Assembly (NCBI RefSeq): GCF_014202275.1
Contig: NZ_JACHGF010000003.1
Location: 913,250 to 977,249 of the forward strand
Origin: Rhabdobacter roseus
GTDB taxonomy: Bacteria; Bacteroidota; Bacteroidia; Cytophagales; Spirosomataceae
Direction: 5' to 3'
Length of the DNA: 64,000 nucleotides
Positions 42,600 through 51,111 of the stretch are shown here, piece by piece (within the stretch, counting starts at the first letter, position 1; each line of letters starts with the position of its first letter). The notes under the pieces are model-generated. The model worked only from the letters and a program-made list of their open reading frames with translations, did not search any database and was not told where the DNA came from. Made by a program: the position numbers and the translations under genes.

Positions 42600-43238
42600 C
42601 TAGTACCCGCTTGCGCCCAGGAGCATCTCGCGGGTGATTTCTTCCTGAAACGTAATGTAGCCGGGGTAGTTGACCTGCTTGTCGCCCAGCGACAGCGTGG
42701 GCTTCACCTTGATGGTGAGCTTGGTAGGCTTTATGTCGGCCTTGCCCGAGAGCGCCTGCACCATGGCTAGGAATTCGTCGCGGGTTTTGTCGTTGTTGAG
42801 CAGCTCGTAGGCGTTGGTGCTGAGGTTGATGGGTACCCGCGTGCTGCCCGTGCCGGGGTACACCTCAATGCGGCGGTTCAGAAAGCCGCTGAACAGCTCG
42901 CTGTCGGCCAGCAGTACCTTGTATTCCAGCTGGTTGATGGCCGCCAGGGTTTTGGTGGGGTTAGTAATATCCAGGTTCACGCGCAGGTCCAGCGGGATGT
43001 TCTTGCGCAGGAAAGCCAGGCCCAAGTGAGGGTACTTGGTGGGGTCAAAATCGCGGATGCTGCGGATGTTGCGCAGCTCCCGGATGTCGGTACCCGCCAG
43101 GTAGATGCTGTCCACGGTCGTGATGCGGTACTTGCAGTCGCCGAAGGCCTTGGCTTCTTTTACTTGCTTGCTAACGCTACACTGGCTGAACACGCCGATT
43201 ACGGCCAGCAATCCGGCCACGGTAAGCCATTTTTTCAT
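42600..43238 (-). CDS. Hypothetical lipoprotein, LEA-type-2-like
   Basis: 212 residues with a lipobox (LLAVIGVFSQCSVS, Cys20). The mature domain has the pattern of immunoglobulin-like LEA_2/WHy proteins: LAFLRKNIPLDLRVNLDITNPTKTLAAINQLEYKVLLADSEL is characteristic (non-polar strand, then N-P-T-x-x-x-A-x-I). Such domains are thought to bind or stabilise other molecules. Family call is tentative. Confidence 0.6.
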   Translation of the reverse strand: MKKWLTVAGLLAVIGVFSQCSVSKQVKEAKAFGDCKYRITTVDSIYLAGTDIRELRNIRSIRDFDPTKYPHLGLAFLRKNIPLDLRVNLDITNPTKTLAAINQLEYKVLLADSELFSGFLNRRIEVYPGTGSTRVPINLSTNAYELLNNDKTRDEFLAMVQALSGKADIKPTKLTIKVKPTLSLGDKQVNYPGYITFQEEITREMLLGASGY

Positions 43239-43389
43239 GGTCTATGGGATGATTAAAAGGTAGTATAAAATGCTACAACAGGTTATACAACGGGAAGATT
43301 CCGCCGACATTGTATGTACCAAAAGCGATTCCCACTTCGCTGGCATACTTATTTCTCAAAACCCATAAGTACCAAACCTATCACAAGCC

Positions 43390-43587
43390 ATGCCCTGGAC
43401 CAAACAAAACTATCCGCCTTCGCTGAAGAATTTCATGGCTCCCGTGCGCAACAAGGCGGTCGACATCGCCAACGCGCTGCTGGACGAAGGCTACGATGAA
43501 GGAAAAGCCATTGCCATTGCGACGGCCAAAGCCGAAGAATGGGCCGAGAACCGAGGGAAGAAAGTACGTAAGTCGCGCGCTTCCTAA
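43390..43587 (+). CDS. Small conserved hypothetical protein
   Basis: 65 residues: starts MPWTKQNYPPSLKNFMAPVR, then KAVDIANALLDEGYDEGKAIAI and ATAKAEEWAENRG. It looks like a complete small protein with a helical core and a basic tail. Similar short proteins are widespread in bacteria without an assigned role. No signal peptide. Its own start is well placed, and the codon use is native. Confidence 0.65.
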   Translation: MPWTKQNYPPSLKNFMAPVRNKAVDIANALLDEGYDEGKAIAIATAKAEEWAENRGKKVRKSRAS

Positions 43588-43785
43588 GCGGTGAAACAAT
43601 TTTAGCTATGAACAAAATCACCAGGTACCTCCCGCTGCGGGGGGTACTTTTTTTGTGAAAGAATGTACCGGGCGGGTTGCGCGGCGGCGGGCGGGAAGGT
43701 ACCTTTGCGCGTCTCCAAGGTGGCTCCCCAGCCGGGGCACCGAGCGAGAGGCGAATCATCTTTATCAACCCATTACAAAAGACCC

Positions 43786-44292
43786 ATGGCCAGCTGGTAC
43801 TTAGGAAAAATACGTTTCCAAAAAGAAGACGAAACCGGAAAACTCAAAACCACCAACGAAGCCTACCTCGTAGACGCCCTCTCCTACACCGAGGCCGAAG
43901 CGCGCCTCTACGAGCAGATCGTGACGGGTGCCAGCGACTTCACCGTCAACAGCATCACGCGGATGCGCCTGGCGGATCTCTTTGCCTACGAAGACGGCGA
44001 GAAGTGGTTCAAGGCCAAGGTGGTGTACTACTCGGTGGACGAAAAAAGCGGGAAAGAAAAAAAGGTAGTGAACTACATGCTCGTCAACGCCGAGGATATA
44101 GCCCAGGCGCTGGCGCGGATCACCGAAAGCATGCGCACCATGCTGATCCCCTACGAAACCACCGACCTGAACCTGACGCCCATCCTGGACGTGTTCCCCT
44201 ACGACGGCAGCGCCAAGGAGGAGGCCATTCCAGCCAACCTGCGGCCGCTCTCGGAGGTACTGGCCGAGCGCGAAGCCACGCCGGAGCAGTAG
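43786..44292 (+). CDS. DUF4494 domain-containing protein
   Basis: 168 residues from the ATG at 43786. The family, restricted to Bacteroidota, has the opening pattern WYLGKIRFQKEDETGKLKTTNEAYLVDALSYTEAEARLYEQI, followed by RMRLADLF and FKAKVVYYSVDEKSGKEKKVVNYMLVNAEDI. Function unknown, probably cytoplasmic. Followed by a strong hairpin at 44313. Confidence 0.82.
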   Translation: MASWYLGKIRFQKEDETGKLKTTNEAYLVDALSYTEAEARLYEQIVTGASDFTVNSITRMRLADLFAYEDGEKWFKAKVVYYSVDEKSGKEKKVVNYMLVNAEDIAQALARITESMRTMLIPYETTDLNLTPILDVFPYDGSAKEEAIPANLRPLSEVLAEREATPEQ

Positions 44293-44312
44293 GTTTTCTT
44301 TTTGCTTTTTAA

Positions 44313-44354
44313 ACACAAACACCTCAGGCGGAAGTACCCCTGAGGTGTTTGTGT
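44313..44354. terminator. Bidirectional terminator after DUF4494 gene
   Basis: ACACAAACACCTCAGG (44313-44328), loop CGGAAGTACC, CCTGAGGTGTTTGTGT (44339-44354): perfect 16-bp stem. The loop contains AAGTACC. Shared with the convergent gene ending at 44375. Confidence 0.7.
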
Positions 44355-44374
44355 AAAGTACCTTTTGGAAAAAA

Positions 44375-45256
44375 CTACTTGATGATTCGGAGCGTAACGG
44401 GGATGCAAATGGGCTTGCACTCGGCCGGGGGCGGCAGTACCGTCACGATGGCGCTTCCGCTCACGGTACCTGCTCCGCAGGCGTCTTCTACCTCGGTGAG
44501 GGTGTAGGTGGTGGTGCCGGTGGGCGATACGCCCAGGGTTTGTGTGTTGTTATTGCTCGTAAAAGTACCTCCGTCGGAGAGCTTGATGCTCCAGGGGCCT
44601 GTGCCCGTGTAGTTGACGGTCAGCAGGGCGGCGTCGCCGCTGCCGATGCTCTGGGTACCGCTGAGGGTAGCCGTGGGCTGCGGAAAGGCGCAACCGGTGG
44701 CGTTGGTGATGGTACCTTCGGCCACGGGGTCGGTGGAAGTACCTCCCGCGCCCGTCACCAGGAATACCTCCGTACCCGCAAAGGCATCCGGGCCGGCGAT
44801 CCAGGCAAGGCTGTAACAGCCGTCTGACACCACAGGTACCTCAAAGGTAAGGTGCGACATGGTGGTCCAGTCGGTAGTGACGTTGGGAGTGTTGATCACC
44901 GAGCCGTTGTTGTGGTTGATGTTCACGGTCACGACGCCGGTCTGTACTACCAGCCCCTGCGCGGCGTAGGCCCCGCTGGCGTAGTTATTCTGCGCGCTAA
45001 GGGTGGGATTGGACAAAACGGCGGTATTGTACTGAAACCGGAAATTGGACGAGCCCAGCGAGAAGGTACTTCCGGCGTTGGAAGCCCGAATGTCCAGCGC
45101 AAAAACCACCTGCCGGGTGGCGCAGTTGGCCGAGGTTTGGCGCAGGCGCAGGTCGAACGACTGGGCCGAAACGGCGCGGGTACCTGCCATCAGGACAACC
45201 AGCAGCAGCAGCCGGAACAGGGTACTTGAGCCCGTAAAGAGTATCGCTTTCTTCAT
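44375..45256 (-). CDS. Secreted cohesin/adhesin-like protein
   Basis: 293 residues from the Met at 45256 (an alternative Met is 15 bases upstream). Signal peptide LFRLLLLVVLMAGTRAVSAQ. The first ~150 residues look like a cohesin or carbohydrate-module fold (VVFALDIRASNAGSTFSLGSSNFRFQYNTAVLSNPTL). The second part is an Ig-like unit ending in TYTLTEVEDACGAGTVSGSAIVTVLP, also found in the big metalloprotease next door. Contains few Cys. No type IX secretion C-terminal domain is evident. Probably exported to the cell surface. Confidence 0.65.
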   Translation of the reverse strand: MKKAILFTGSSTLFRLLLLVVLMAGTRAVSAQSFDLRLRQTSANCATRQVVFALDIRASNAGSTFSLGSSNFRFQYNTAVLSNPTLSAQNNYASGAYAAQGLVVQTGVVTVNINHNNGSVINTPNVTTDWTTMSHLTFEVPVVSDGCYSLAWIAGPDAFAGTEVFLVTGAGGTSTDPVAEGTITNATGCAFPQPTATLSGTQSIGSGDAALLTVNYTGTGPWSIKLSDGGTFTSNNNTQTLGVSPTGTTTYTLTEVEDACGAGTVSGSAIVTVLPPPAECKPICIPVTLRIIK

Positions 45257-45302
45257 TCGCTTTTTAATCAAGAAATATGAGTTAGTATAGTTTTCTCACG
45301 CA

Positions 45303-48300
45303 CTACTGCCGCCCGATCAGCGAAAAGCGGCCGTTGTTGGTATTCCAAACGGCCTTATCCGAAGCCGACACCTGGGCGTCCAGGTTGAAATCGACGCCAA
45401 AGTATACATCAAAGATACCGTTTGCGCCGAACCAAAGATTATGATCGCGCACATTTATATCAAAATTTTGGTTCGGCAAACTTTTATCGCCATCCCCCGC
45501 TAACATAGCAAAGATCGAGCCAATTTGCTTTTGCCCCATCGAAACGGGCGTCGTAGCCGTGTAGGTGTCCTGCGCCGTGAAGTCGTAGGTGAGGGTGCCG
45601 TTCTGCACCGGTACCGCCTGGTGTGAAAGTACCCCCAGGTGGTTGCGGTGCTCTACCACCACGTAGTAGCTCTGCTGGGGGTCGAGGGCCGGGCCACTCC
45701 CCACGAACGTAATCCAACCGTTGTTGTGCAGCAGCGCCGCCGTGCGGTACAGGGTACTTTGTACCGAGGTGGTGGCGCGCAGCGACACCAACACCCAGTC
45801 TACCACCGTAGTGGCGTAGGTACTTTGGGTTTCGGGGCCGAAGTAGCTCCAGGGCGAGCCGCCGTAGGGCTGGCCGGGAGGCGTGGGAGTGGCGTGAATA
45901 TTGACGGGCGTTTGCCCCGGTAGCAGTCCCCGTTGGTTGAGGCCCGTAATCATGAGGCCCGTGTTGCTGCGGTAGGGGCCTTCCAGAAACACCCGGAGCT
46001 GCAACGCCACGGCGCTGGGTGCCAGTACCTCCACCTGGGCCGAGCCCCCGCCCGTTCCCAGGCCGCAGGCGGCATCCTGCACCGCGAGCAGCGTATAGGT
46101 CGTCGTTGTGGGCGGAGCCACCTTCACCTGTACGCTGGGGCTCATGAGGTTGGCATACAGCGTGTTATCCGACAGCGTAAATTGCCAGGGCAAGGCACCC
46201 GTGGTGCATAGTACCGTCAGGGTAGCGCTGTCGCCGAGGGCAAAAGTACCTCCGCCGCTCAGCGTGGCCTGTACCAAGGGCTTTATACCAATCGTAATAG
46301 CCGCGGAGGCTCCGCTCACGCAGCCCCCCACGGTACAGGTGGCCGTGTAGGTCGTAGCCGTGCTGGGGCTTACTTCCACCGAGCTCCCCGTAGGCCCGTG
46401 CGACCAACTCACCAAACCACTGCACTGGCTGGCCGTCAGGATGGCCGCTTCGCCGGGGCACACGCTTAGGGTACTTGCCGCCAGCGTGGGCGCGCCGGGT
46501 ACCGCATTCACCACCAGCTGCTGGGTACTTTCGGGGCTTGCTACGCCGTTGGCCACGACCCGTACTTTGTAGGTACCTGCCGCCGTACCCGCCGGGATAG
46601 TAGCCGTGAGCGGACTGGCCGTGCCGCTGGTAGGTACCGCTACGTAGGTACTACTACCCACCGGAGCCAGCTCCACGGCAAAGGTACTGTTGGCCCCAAA
46701 ACTACCCGTGTGCGTAAAAGCCACCTGGAGGGCATCGCCCCGGCAGATGTTCGTGGCGCTGAGGGTGGTAGTCTGGATGGTGGGAGACGAAGACGTGATG
46801 TTCAGGGTATAATCTTCGGCCTCACCGAACGTCAGCGAACTACACGGATCATTCGCGGCCACATTGTACGCCGAACGCACCCGCATCCGGGTACTTCCGG
46901 CCTGTGCTCCCGCCGGAATGGTGATGGTGCCCGTGAGGGTAGGTGCCATGGCACTCGACGACTGGAACACCCGCTCGTTGGTTTCAAAAATACCGTCCTT
47001 ATTGAAATCAATCCAGATCGAAAGCTGCTGGGGAAAGTACGTCCCCACGCCACCCGGCACCGCCCGGGCCGTAAACGAATAGCTCTGCCCGGCCACTACC
47101 TGCCCGGTGATATTCGTAAAATTGCTGTAGCTGGCTACCCCGCAGCCCGTGTTGAGGTTATTGATCCCCGCGCCCGACATAATGAAGTCGGCAATGACGA
47201 CCGGCGAGCAGGGCGAGCCGTAGAGAGGCTGGCAGTAGAATTGCTGCACGTTGGCCGTGTCCACGGCGCTGTACTGAATACTATTGGAGGCCCGCACCCG
47301 GTAGTAATACAGCGTATTGGTCACGATGGCGTTGTCGAGGTAGGACGTCACGTTGGGAGCCAGGCCCGCAAGGGCCAGATAAGGCCCGCCCGGCGCCGTA
47401 GCCCGCTCGATCTGGAAGCCACTTTCGTCGGAGCTGTTATCGGTAAACGTAACCTGTACGCCCTGCCCCCCGTAAGTAGCTACCAGGTTGGAGGGCAGGG
47501 CGTTGGCCGATGCGTAGTTGAGCACGTACTGGTTGGCAGGCAGCTGGCGCAGCAGCAGGCCGTCGGCCATGCGGCCGTGCTGGCCCGCCGTAAAGTCGTT
47601 GCCACAGAAGTAGTACGACATGATGTTGGTGAGCGAAGGCGTAAACAGCTGACCATTCACGTCTGTAACGGTACCAGTATACGTACATCCTTGCGTATTG
47701 GAATTACCCAAACCGTACGGATCGGCGGGGGTGTCGCAGAGGAGGTCCCCCGTTATAGTACAATTAGCCCCCGCCGCGCGGGTAACGAGCTCGCGCAGGG
47801 CCAGGTTGGAGCTGCTGTTGTTATGAAAGGTATGGAGTAAATTGAAATAGTGCCCCAGCTCATGAATGAGCGTCCGACCGTCGAGCAGGGCGTCGCGGCG
47901 CATGAAGATCCGGTTGCTCACGGCCGAGGTGGCCGGGTAGTACGCGTAGCCCGCCACCGACGAAGAATAGTACGTAAGGGTACCTACCACGTACAGATTG
48001 ATGGCGCTGGAAACGTAGTGGGAGGCCGTCAGGGCCGTTTCTTCGGTAAAATCGAAGTCATAGTAGGTATCGCTGGGAATGTAGTTGGGGGTACTTCCGG
48101 CCATGTAAAACTGAATGCCGCTCTCGAGGTACTTGCTGTTGGCCCGGGCCAGCGCCTGGTTCAGCTCCGTCAGGGTAGCGCCGTCGGCCCCGTTATTTCT
48201 TTGTAGCACATGAAAGCGCACGGGAATGTAGGCCGGCTCGGTGGCGCTGAGGCGCGCCCCGCGCTTGTTCTTTTTCAGGGCTTTGATCATGAGTTCCCGT

Positions 48301-48440
48301 GCTTCCACCTCCGCGTCGGTGGGCTCGGGAATACCGCAAAGATGTTCTTGTGCCTTTGTGTTCAGCATCGTGGCCAACATAAAGCACAAACAACACACGA
48401 AGGTACGCACCCTCGTGCACTCTTTCTTGAATTTATTCAT
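45303..48440 (-). CDS. Secreted M43 (pappalysin-like) zinc metalloprotease with GEVED and Ig-like modules
   Basis: 1045 residues with a signal peptide (ending LNTKAQ, about residue 31). The catalytic domain (~50-310) has the zinc motif HELGHYFNLLHTF (His193, Glu194, His197, His203) and a Met-turn NIMSYYFC, diagnostic of M43. It is followed by a fibronectin-III-like unit (~315-400), a GEVED domain (IWIDFNKDGIFETNERVF, GEAEDYTLNI) and several Ig-like repeats with TTTYT-type strands. The end has a dockerin-like FNLDAQVSASDKAVWNTNNG. Extracellular protein degradation is the likely role. The opposite-strand ORFs are shadows. Confidence 0.85.
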   Translation of the reverse strand: MNKFKKECTRVRTFVCCLCFMLATMLNTKAQEHLCGIPEPTDAEVEARELMIKALKKNKRGARLSATEPAYIPVRFHVLQRNNGADGATLTELNQALARANSKYLESGIQFYMAGSTPNYIPSDTYYDFDFTEETALTASHYVSSAINLYVVGTLTYYSSSVAGYAYYPATSAVSNRIFMRRDALLDGRTLIHELGHYFNLLHTFHNNSSSNLALRELVTRAAGANCTITGDLLCDTPADPYGLGNSNTQGCTYTGTVTDVNGQLFTPSLTNIMSYYFCGNDFTAGQHGRMADGLLLRQLPANQYVLNYASANALPSNLVATYGGQGVQVTFTDNSSDESGFQIERATAPGGPYLALAGLAPNVTSYLDNAIVTNTLYYYRVRASNSIQYSAVDTANVQQFYCQPLYGSPCSPVVIADFIMSGAGINNLNTGCGVASYSNFTNITGQVVAGQSYSFTARAVPGGVGTYFPQQLSIWIDFNKDGIFETNERVFQSSSAMAPTLTGTITIPAGAQAGSTRMRVRSAYNVAANDPCSSLTFGEAEDYTLNITSSSPTIQTTTLSATNICRGDALQVAFTHTGSFGANSTFAVELAPVGSSTYVAVPTSGTASPLTATIPAGTAAGTYKVRVVANGVASPESTQQLVVNAVPGAPTLAASTLSVCPGEAAILTASQCSGLVSWSHGPTGSSVEVSPSTATTYTATCTVGGCVSGASAAITIGIKPLVQATLSGGGTFALGDSATLTVLCTTGALPWQFTLSDNTLYANLMSPSVQVKVAPPTTTTYTLLAVQDAACGLGTGGGSAQVEVLAPSAVALQLRVFLEGPYRSNTGLMITGLNQRGLLPGQTPVNIHATPTPPGQPYGGSPWSYFGPETQSTYATTVVDWVLVSLRATTSVQSTLYRTAALLHNNGWITFVGSGPALDPQQSYYVVVEHRNHLGVLSHQAVPVQNGTLTYDFTAQDTYTATTPVSMGQKQIGSIFAMLAGDGDKSLPNQNFDINVRDHNLWFGANGIFDVYFGVDFNLDAQVSASDKAVWNTNNGRFSLIGRQ

Positions 48441-48861
48441 GTTCCTATTCGCAGGATGCTATTTCGACCTAACGTTGAGTATAGCTTTCCTTTGCAAAAA
48501 ACATGCCATTTTGCCCCAAAAAACAAAGAAAATCTCGGCCGGAGTTAAGGCTCTGACTACGTGAAAGTAAGAATAAAGTAGTTGCCCAAAGTGGGCTTAC
48601 CGCGAATTTTTAAGCAATTTTTATGCCAATTTTTACTTAAACAAAGACCCAGCAGAGCCGAAGCAAAACTAAAGCCCCAGACCGGGGAGTCTGAACGGAC
48701 GAGTATACGCACGGCCAGGGTACCTGGCAGCTAGTTTGCCGAGATCCGTCGGGAGGTACTTTGAAACATAAGCCCGAAAAACGGAGGAGTATTCGGAAGG
48801 TACTTGGGTACTTAGTATATTTGAATCGCGCGCGGACCCATGTCCCGATTTTGGACTTTGC
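48441..48861. other. Divergent spacer between metalloprotease and LytS kinase genes
   Basis: 421 bp with no gene seen. It carries AT-rich stretches near 48600-48650 (repeated AATTTTT), the GGTACTT word four times, and the promoter box TATATTTG at 48816-48823 for the kinase. CCCAGACCGGGGAGTC near 48672 is a weak hairpin. Confidence 0.4.
48816..48823 (+). promoter_or_regulatory. Minus-7 promoter box before the LytS kinase gene
   Basis: TATATTTG is an exact TAnnTTTG match, 39 bp upstream of the ATG at 48862. Confidence 0.45.
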
Positions 48862-50898
48862 ATGAAAAGTACCCTTCTTTTTTTACTACTGCTTTGCCTT
48901 GCGGGGGCCGCTGTGGCCCAGAGTCCTTCTCCCCTTCGTCTTTCGGGGGTACCTTCGGATACGTCACTGACCTCGCACGTAGTCTGGCGGGCTACCTCGC
49001 TGGCCAACTACCCGCCCGACACCCTGGCGCTAAGTACCTTTCAGCCTCTCACCCAAGTACCTACTACCACCCGCGACAGCCTCTACTGGCTGCGGCTAGA
49101 GCTCTGGAACGACTCTCCTCAGGCCGGGCGCTGGGTACTTTATCCACCCGCTGGCAACGACCAGGTGGACGTGTACATCGCTTACGACTCCCTAGGTACC
49201 TGGCAACACCAGCGCGTGGGTGATATGGAGCCTTACTGGAAGGTAGCTTACCGCTACAACAACTCGCTCCTGCCGTTCAGCATCCCGGCCCGGACCAGGG
49301 CCGCTTTGTTACTCAAATTCAGGAACAACTACCAGCCCGCCCCCAACCTCCAGGTGCGGCTCCTTACCCAGCGTGGGCTCGAAAAAGATTTTTGGGACTC
49401 CTACTCACCCGGCAACCTGGGTATTTATACCAGCGTACTCATTCTGGGGGCCGTTTTTTCCATTTTCCTGTTTGTGGTTTTTCTTTACCTCAAAACCACC
49501 GACCGCCTCTACCTCTATTACGCCTTGTACCTGGGGGGCGTGGTCATTTATTTTTCGCTAAAAACGGGCTCGGTGTTTTGGCTGGGCCACTACCTGTCGC
49601 CTTCGCTCCGGACGCTCATCAACGAGCCCATCCAGCTGGTTTACATGGGTCTTTACATTCGGTTTAGCATGGGCTTGTTGCGCATTCAGGAGTACGACAA
49701 ACCGCTGTGGTCTTTTCTGAACGTTTTTTGGAAAGGCCTGATTCTGTACGGCGTGGGGGTACTGGTAGCGGTGGGGCTCGTCTGGAGGCGGGAGTTCGAC
49801 GTCCGGCTCTTCACCGTGGATCGTGTGGTGCTGCTGCTCTTTAATCTGGTGATGCTGGCCCGCATCATTCAAAAGAATCGCTCGCCGGTACTACCCTACT
49901 TTCTGGCCGGGAATATCTTTTTTATTGCGGGCGTGATTCTAGCTACGCTCGGTAGTCTAATGGTATTCAAGGTACAAGGGATTTCTCCCATCAACTACTT
50001 CCAGATTGGCGTACTGGCCGAGATCATGTGCTTTTCGTTTGCGCTGGGCTTCAACGTGCGGCTGCTCGCTCAGGAGCGCACCGAAAACCAAAAGGCCTAC
50101 ATCCAGCAGCTCCACTTGAACCAGGACATCACCGAGCAGGCCAACGCCGAGCTACAGGAAAAACTATCTGAACGTACCAAGGAAGTGATGGCGATGTCGG
50201 AAGCACTGCAGGCCCAGAAGGAAGCCAACCTCCGCTCCGAGTTTGAGTTCCAGCTCGCCGACATGGAGATGCAGGCCCTGCGCGCCCAGATGAACCCGCA
50301 TTTTATCTTCAACAGCCTCAACACGATCCGGTATTTTGTGCTCAATAACGAAAACGATAAAGCCAGCGACTACCTCGGCAAGTTTTCGCGACTGCTGCGC
50401 ATGGTACTTCAAAACTCGCGCGAGAATACCATCAGCCTGAGTGAAGAGCTGGAAGCCCTCCGGCTGTACCTGGAGATTGAAGCCCGGCGCTTCGGCGACA
50501 GCTTCGACTACCGGCTCGAGGTACCCGAGCACATGGATACCGACGCCCTGGTGGTGCCGCCCCTGCTGCTGCAACCTTTCGTCGAAAACGCCATTTGGCA
50601 CGGCTTGCTTCACAGTACCAAGCCCGAAAAGGTACTTACGATTCGGCTGGTGGAAGAGGAAGACGCCTGCTTGTTTTTGATTGAAGACAACGGCATTGGC
50701 CGCGAGAAAGCCCGCGAAATGAAGAGCAAGTCGGCCAGCCGCAACAAGTCATTCGGAATGCAGATCACCCACAAGCGCGTAGAGCTTTTTAACCGGAATT
50801 TTTCCGCCCAGATCCACATCCAAGTAGCCGACGTAGTAACGCCCCAGGGCGAGGTAGCCGGTACCCGCGTCGAGATCCGGTACCAGCTGGCGGAGTAG
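48862..50898 (+). CDS. 7TMR-DISM sensor histidine kinase, LytS (HisK_5) type
   Basis: 678 residues. Signal peptide (LLFLLLLCLAGAAVAQ), 7TMR-DISMED2 sensor domain (~30-170), seven helices (~185-400), a coiled coil (~415-460), then a LytS-type kinase: ALRAQMNPHFIFNSLNTIRYF with phospho-accepting His480, followed by an intact HATPase (FVENAIWHGL N-box, IEDNGIGREKA G1). Unlike the three paralogues at 30-36 kb all catalytic residues are present. There is no adjacent response regulator; the LytTR regulator at 52596 is the nearest candidate partner. Confidence 0.9.
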   Translation: MKSTLLFLLLLCLAGAAVAQSPSPLRLSGVPSDTSLTSHVVWRATSLANYPPDTLALSTFQPLTQVPTTTRDSLYWLRLELWNDSPQAGRWVLYPPAGNDQVDVYIAYDSLGTWQHQRVGDMEPYWKVAYRYNNSLLPFSIPARTRAALLLKFRNNYQPAPNLQVRLLTQRGLEKDFWDSYSPGNLGIYTSVLILGAVFSIFLFVVFLYLKTTDRLYLYYALYLGGVVIYFSLKTGSVFWLGHYLSPSLRTLINEPIQLVYMGLYIRFSMGLLRIQEYDKPLWSFLNVFWKGLILYGVGVLVAVGLVWRREFDVRLFTVDRVVLLLFNLVMLARIIQKNRSPVLPYFLAGNIFFIAGVILATLGSLMVFKVQGISPINYFQIGVLAEIMCFSFALGFNVRLLAQERTENQKAYIQQLHLNQDITEQANAELQEKLSERTKEVMAMSEALQAQKEANLRSEFEFQLADMEMQALRAQMNPHFIFNSLNTIRYFVLNNENDKASDYLGKFSRLLRMVLQNSRENTISLSEELEALRLYLEIEARRFGDSFDYRLEVPEHMDTDALVVPPLLLQPFVENAIWHGLLHSTKPEKVLTIRLVEEEDACLFLIEDNGIGREKAREMKSKSASRNKSFGMQITHKRVELFNRNFSAQIHIQVADVVTPQGEVAGTRVEIRYQLAE

Positions 50899-50999
50899 GC
50901 CCATAGCGTGGGGCTCGGGGCGGTCCGCCGCGCGGCAGAGGGCGTAGGGTAGTTGAGCGGGCAAAGTACTTAGAACTATGCTAAAAGCCCCAATTCCCT

Positions 51000-51110
51000 T
51001 GCCTCTATCCCCGGCCCTTTCTCCCGCGGAGAAAGGGAGTCTACGATGCTACTTTTGGAAAAAAGTACCCTCTGCCCCAGGCCCCCTGCAAACTACCCTC
51101 TGCCAAGTAT
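51000..51110. repeat. Dispersed intergenic filler, second copy
   Basis: CTATCCCCGGCCCTTTCTCC, CGCGGAGAAAGGGAGT, then CTACTTTTGGAAAAAAGTAC, CCTCTGCCCCAGGC. The wording and order parallel the spacer at 260-425, including the hairpin CCCTTTCTCCCGCGGAGAAAGGG. Confidence 0.5.
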
Positions 51111-51111
51111 A

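Noticed and set aside
46710..47840. Open frame of 376 codons on the + strand opposite the M43 protease
   Set aside because: Arg/Gly/His-rich shadow translation without motifs; the opposite strand encodes a complete metalloprotease.
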